Assembly (NCBI RefSeq): GCF_937997595.1
Contig: NZ_CALKTS010000331.1
Span: forward strand, 1-5,828
Source: an uncultured Campylobacter sp.
GTDB lineage: Bacteria > Campylobacterota > Campylobacteria > Campylobacterales > Campylobacteraceae
Length of the DNA: 5,828 nucleotides
Reading direction: 5' to 3'
Part shown: positions 4,846 to 5,828 of the stretch, one piece after another
Layout of the letters: the number at the start of each line of letters is the position of its first letter
Numbering within the stretch: the first letter of the stretch is position 1
Program-made: the position numbers and the translations under genes
Notes under the pieces: model-generated
Seen by the model: the letters and a program-made list of their open reading frames with translations, nothing else
Database searches by the model: none
Told to the model about the DNA's origin: nothing

Positions 4846-5828
4846 AAATTTATAAAATTTCAAACGATGCCGACTTTGCGCTGATTTGCGAGCGCATCGG
4901 CGTGCGAAATGCGGGAAGGGCGATAATGCAGAAAAAATCGCGCCTAAACTTTTTCTATCTAAAAGACCTGCGAGCGCCCGCGGCGAATATTTTAAAGCAA
5001 GATGCCCTTAGCATCGGTGCCGAGCTTGCATGTAACGAAGGGGTGATCCTGGGGCGCGACGATACGGACGCGGTTTTGATCGCAAATGACCGTCAGATCG
5101 AGGCTTTGGCGCAAAAGGAAGCGCTGCAGGATTTCGGGCTAAAAGAGCTTGCGAAATTTCTAAGCGAGAAATTTGCTAAGCCGCAAAGCTGCGAAATAAT
5201 GGGCGTAGTAAACATCAACTCCGATAGCTTCAACCCCGCAAGCCGTGCGGCAAGCTTAAAAGAGGCGACCAATAAGATCGAAAAGATGATTGAGCAGGGC
5301 GCCGCTATCATCGACATCGGCGGCGTAAGCTCGCGCCCGGGCAGCCAGTACTGCGGCAGGGATGAGGAGTTTGCGCGCATAAAGGACATCGTGAACGAAA
5401 TTTATCGCCTGCGTCTGCACGAAAAGGCTAAATTTAGCCTTGATAGCTTCGATGAGTATTGTTTGGAATTTGCGCTAGATCGGGGCTTTAGCATCATTAA
5501 CGACATCAGCGCAAACCTCGCTCTTGCCCCGCTTGCGCTTCGCTATGACGCCGCTTACGTGCTGATGCACATGCAAGGAAAGCCGCAAAATATGCAGCTT
5601 GCACCCAAATACGACGATCTGATGGGCGAGATCGATGAGTTTTTTGCGCAGAATTTGCAACAGCTGCGAAGCGCGGGGCTTAAAAAGATCATCCTTGACG
5701 TGGGCATCGGCTTTGGCAAGACCGCCGAGCAAAATTTGGTGCTGATTAAAAATTTGCAGCATTTCTTGCACTTCGGCTGTCCGCTGCTCGTGGGCGCAAG
5801 CAGAAAGAGCGTTATCGATTTTTACAGC
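4842..5828 (+). CDS. folP: FolP, dihydropteroate synthase with N-terminal flavin-type reductase domain (3' end missing)
   Basis: The frame stays open for 329 codons to the right edge. Residues 118 onward are dihydropteroate synthase: MGVVNINSDSF (120-130, pterin loop), DIGGVSSRPGS (158-168, phosphate-binding Arg165), SLDSF (199-203), INDIS (219-223), LMHMQGKPQNMQ (241-252), DVGIGFGKT (286-294) and VGASRKS (317-323). This enzyme joins p-aminobenzoate to the pterin pyrophosphate and is the sulfonamide target. The final Arg-x-His motif lies beyond the edge. Residues 1-117 are an extra domain including ANILKQDALSIGAE (48-61). In H. pylori FolP the equivalent domain binds FMN and reduces dihydropteroate, replacing FolA; the same is inferred here. 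Departures from common motifs are GVSS for GEST and DVG for DPG. The ATG overlaps the holB stop (ATGA) and has AGGAG eight bases upstream. Confidence 0.93.
   Translation, partial: MKIYKISNDADFALICERIGVRNAGRAIMQKKSRLNFFYLKDLRAPAANILKQDALSIGAELACNEGVILGRDDTDAVLIANDRQIEALAQKEALQDFGLKELAKFLSEKFAKPQSCEIMGVVNINSDSFNPASRAASLKEATNKIEKMIEQGAAIIDIGGVSSRPGSQYCGRDEEFARIKDIVNEIYRLRLHEKAKFSLDSFDEYCLEFALDRGFSIINDISANLALAPLALRYDAAYVLMHMQGKPQNMQLAPKYDDLMGEIDEFFAQNLQQLRSAGLKKIILDVGIGFGKTAEQNLVLIKNLQHFLHFGCPLLVGASRKSVIDFYS
5424..5441. repeat. Perfect 18-bp palindrome inside folP
   Basis: AAGGCTAAATTTAGCCTT reads the same on both strands and encodes part of K-A-K-F-S-L just before the SLDSF motif. Its core is the 9-mer GCTAAATTT overlapping its own complement. 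It may be only an outcome of the frequent AAATTT word, or a protein-binding or structural site. Confidence 0.6.

Noticed and set aside
5475..5771. 98-codon minus-strand frame opposite folP
   Set aside because: It overlaps invariant dihydropteroate synthase motifs in the other strand and shows no independent signals.
1..5828. Mobile element, CRISPR array, tRNA or rRNA, or defence-type system
   Set aside because: No transposase, integrase, spaced direct repeats, cloverleaf or unknown gene cluster was found; all coding space is taken by recognised core genes in conserved order.

Overview
The window looks like core chromosome of a Campylobacter-type epsilonproteobacterium (Campylobacterota). The evidence is the gene order rppH-lysC-hobA-holB-folP, which I recall from both Campylobacter jejuni and Helicobacter pylori, the presence of hobA (known only from this group), a short clamp-loader delta-prime, and a FolP with the long N-terminal domain seen in H. 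pylori. Base composition is well above that of C. jejuni, and the word AAATTT is very frequent. This suits one of the higher-GC, mostly oral Campylobacter species (gracilis/rectus/showae/curvus type), but the species cannot be fixed from sequence reading alone.

Layout. Two divergent gene sets leave a 136-base AT-rich intergenic region (1881-2016). On the minus strand, reading leftwards, are hemW (807-1880, TTG start), tatB (63-749) and the first 15 codons of tatC (1-47, cut by the window edge). On the plus strand is a very compact set: rppH (2017-2487), lysC (2487-3692), hobA (3692-4225), holB (4222-4845, TTG start) and folP (4842 to the edge, incomplete). Every junction in the plus-strand set is a stop/start overlap of 1 or 4 bases, so these genes are almost certainly co-transcribed and translationally coupled. 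A promoter-like -10 box (TAGAAT, 1983-1988) sits just upstream of rppH.

How the genes relate. TatB and TatC are parts of the twin-arginine translocase, which exports folded cofactor-containing proteins, and HemW is a radical-SAM-family heme chaperone, so the minus-strand set concerns cofactor insertion and export of respiratory proteins. The plus-strand set joins mRNA 5'-end processing (RppH), entry to the aspartate amino-acid pathway (LysC), DnaA-dependent replication initiation (HobA), the replicative clamp loader (HolB) and folate synthesis (FolP). The link is probably growth-related rather than one pathway.

Most worth a second look: (1) an in-frame internal start with an excellent Shine-Dalgarno inside lysC, predicting a separate regulatory beta subunit; (2) a long Asn/Ser/Ala/Gln-rich repetitive tail on TatB; (3) roughly twenty-fold over-representation of AAATTT, and of the 9-mer GCTAAATTT, across genes and in all reading frames; (4) the FolP N-terminal domain, which by comparison with H. 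pylori should be a flavin-dependent reductase replacing FolA. I saw no mobile element, CRISPR array, RNA gene or wholly unknown gene. There is no gene-free stretch above 300 bases.
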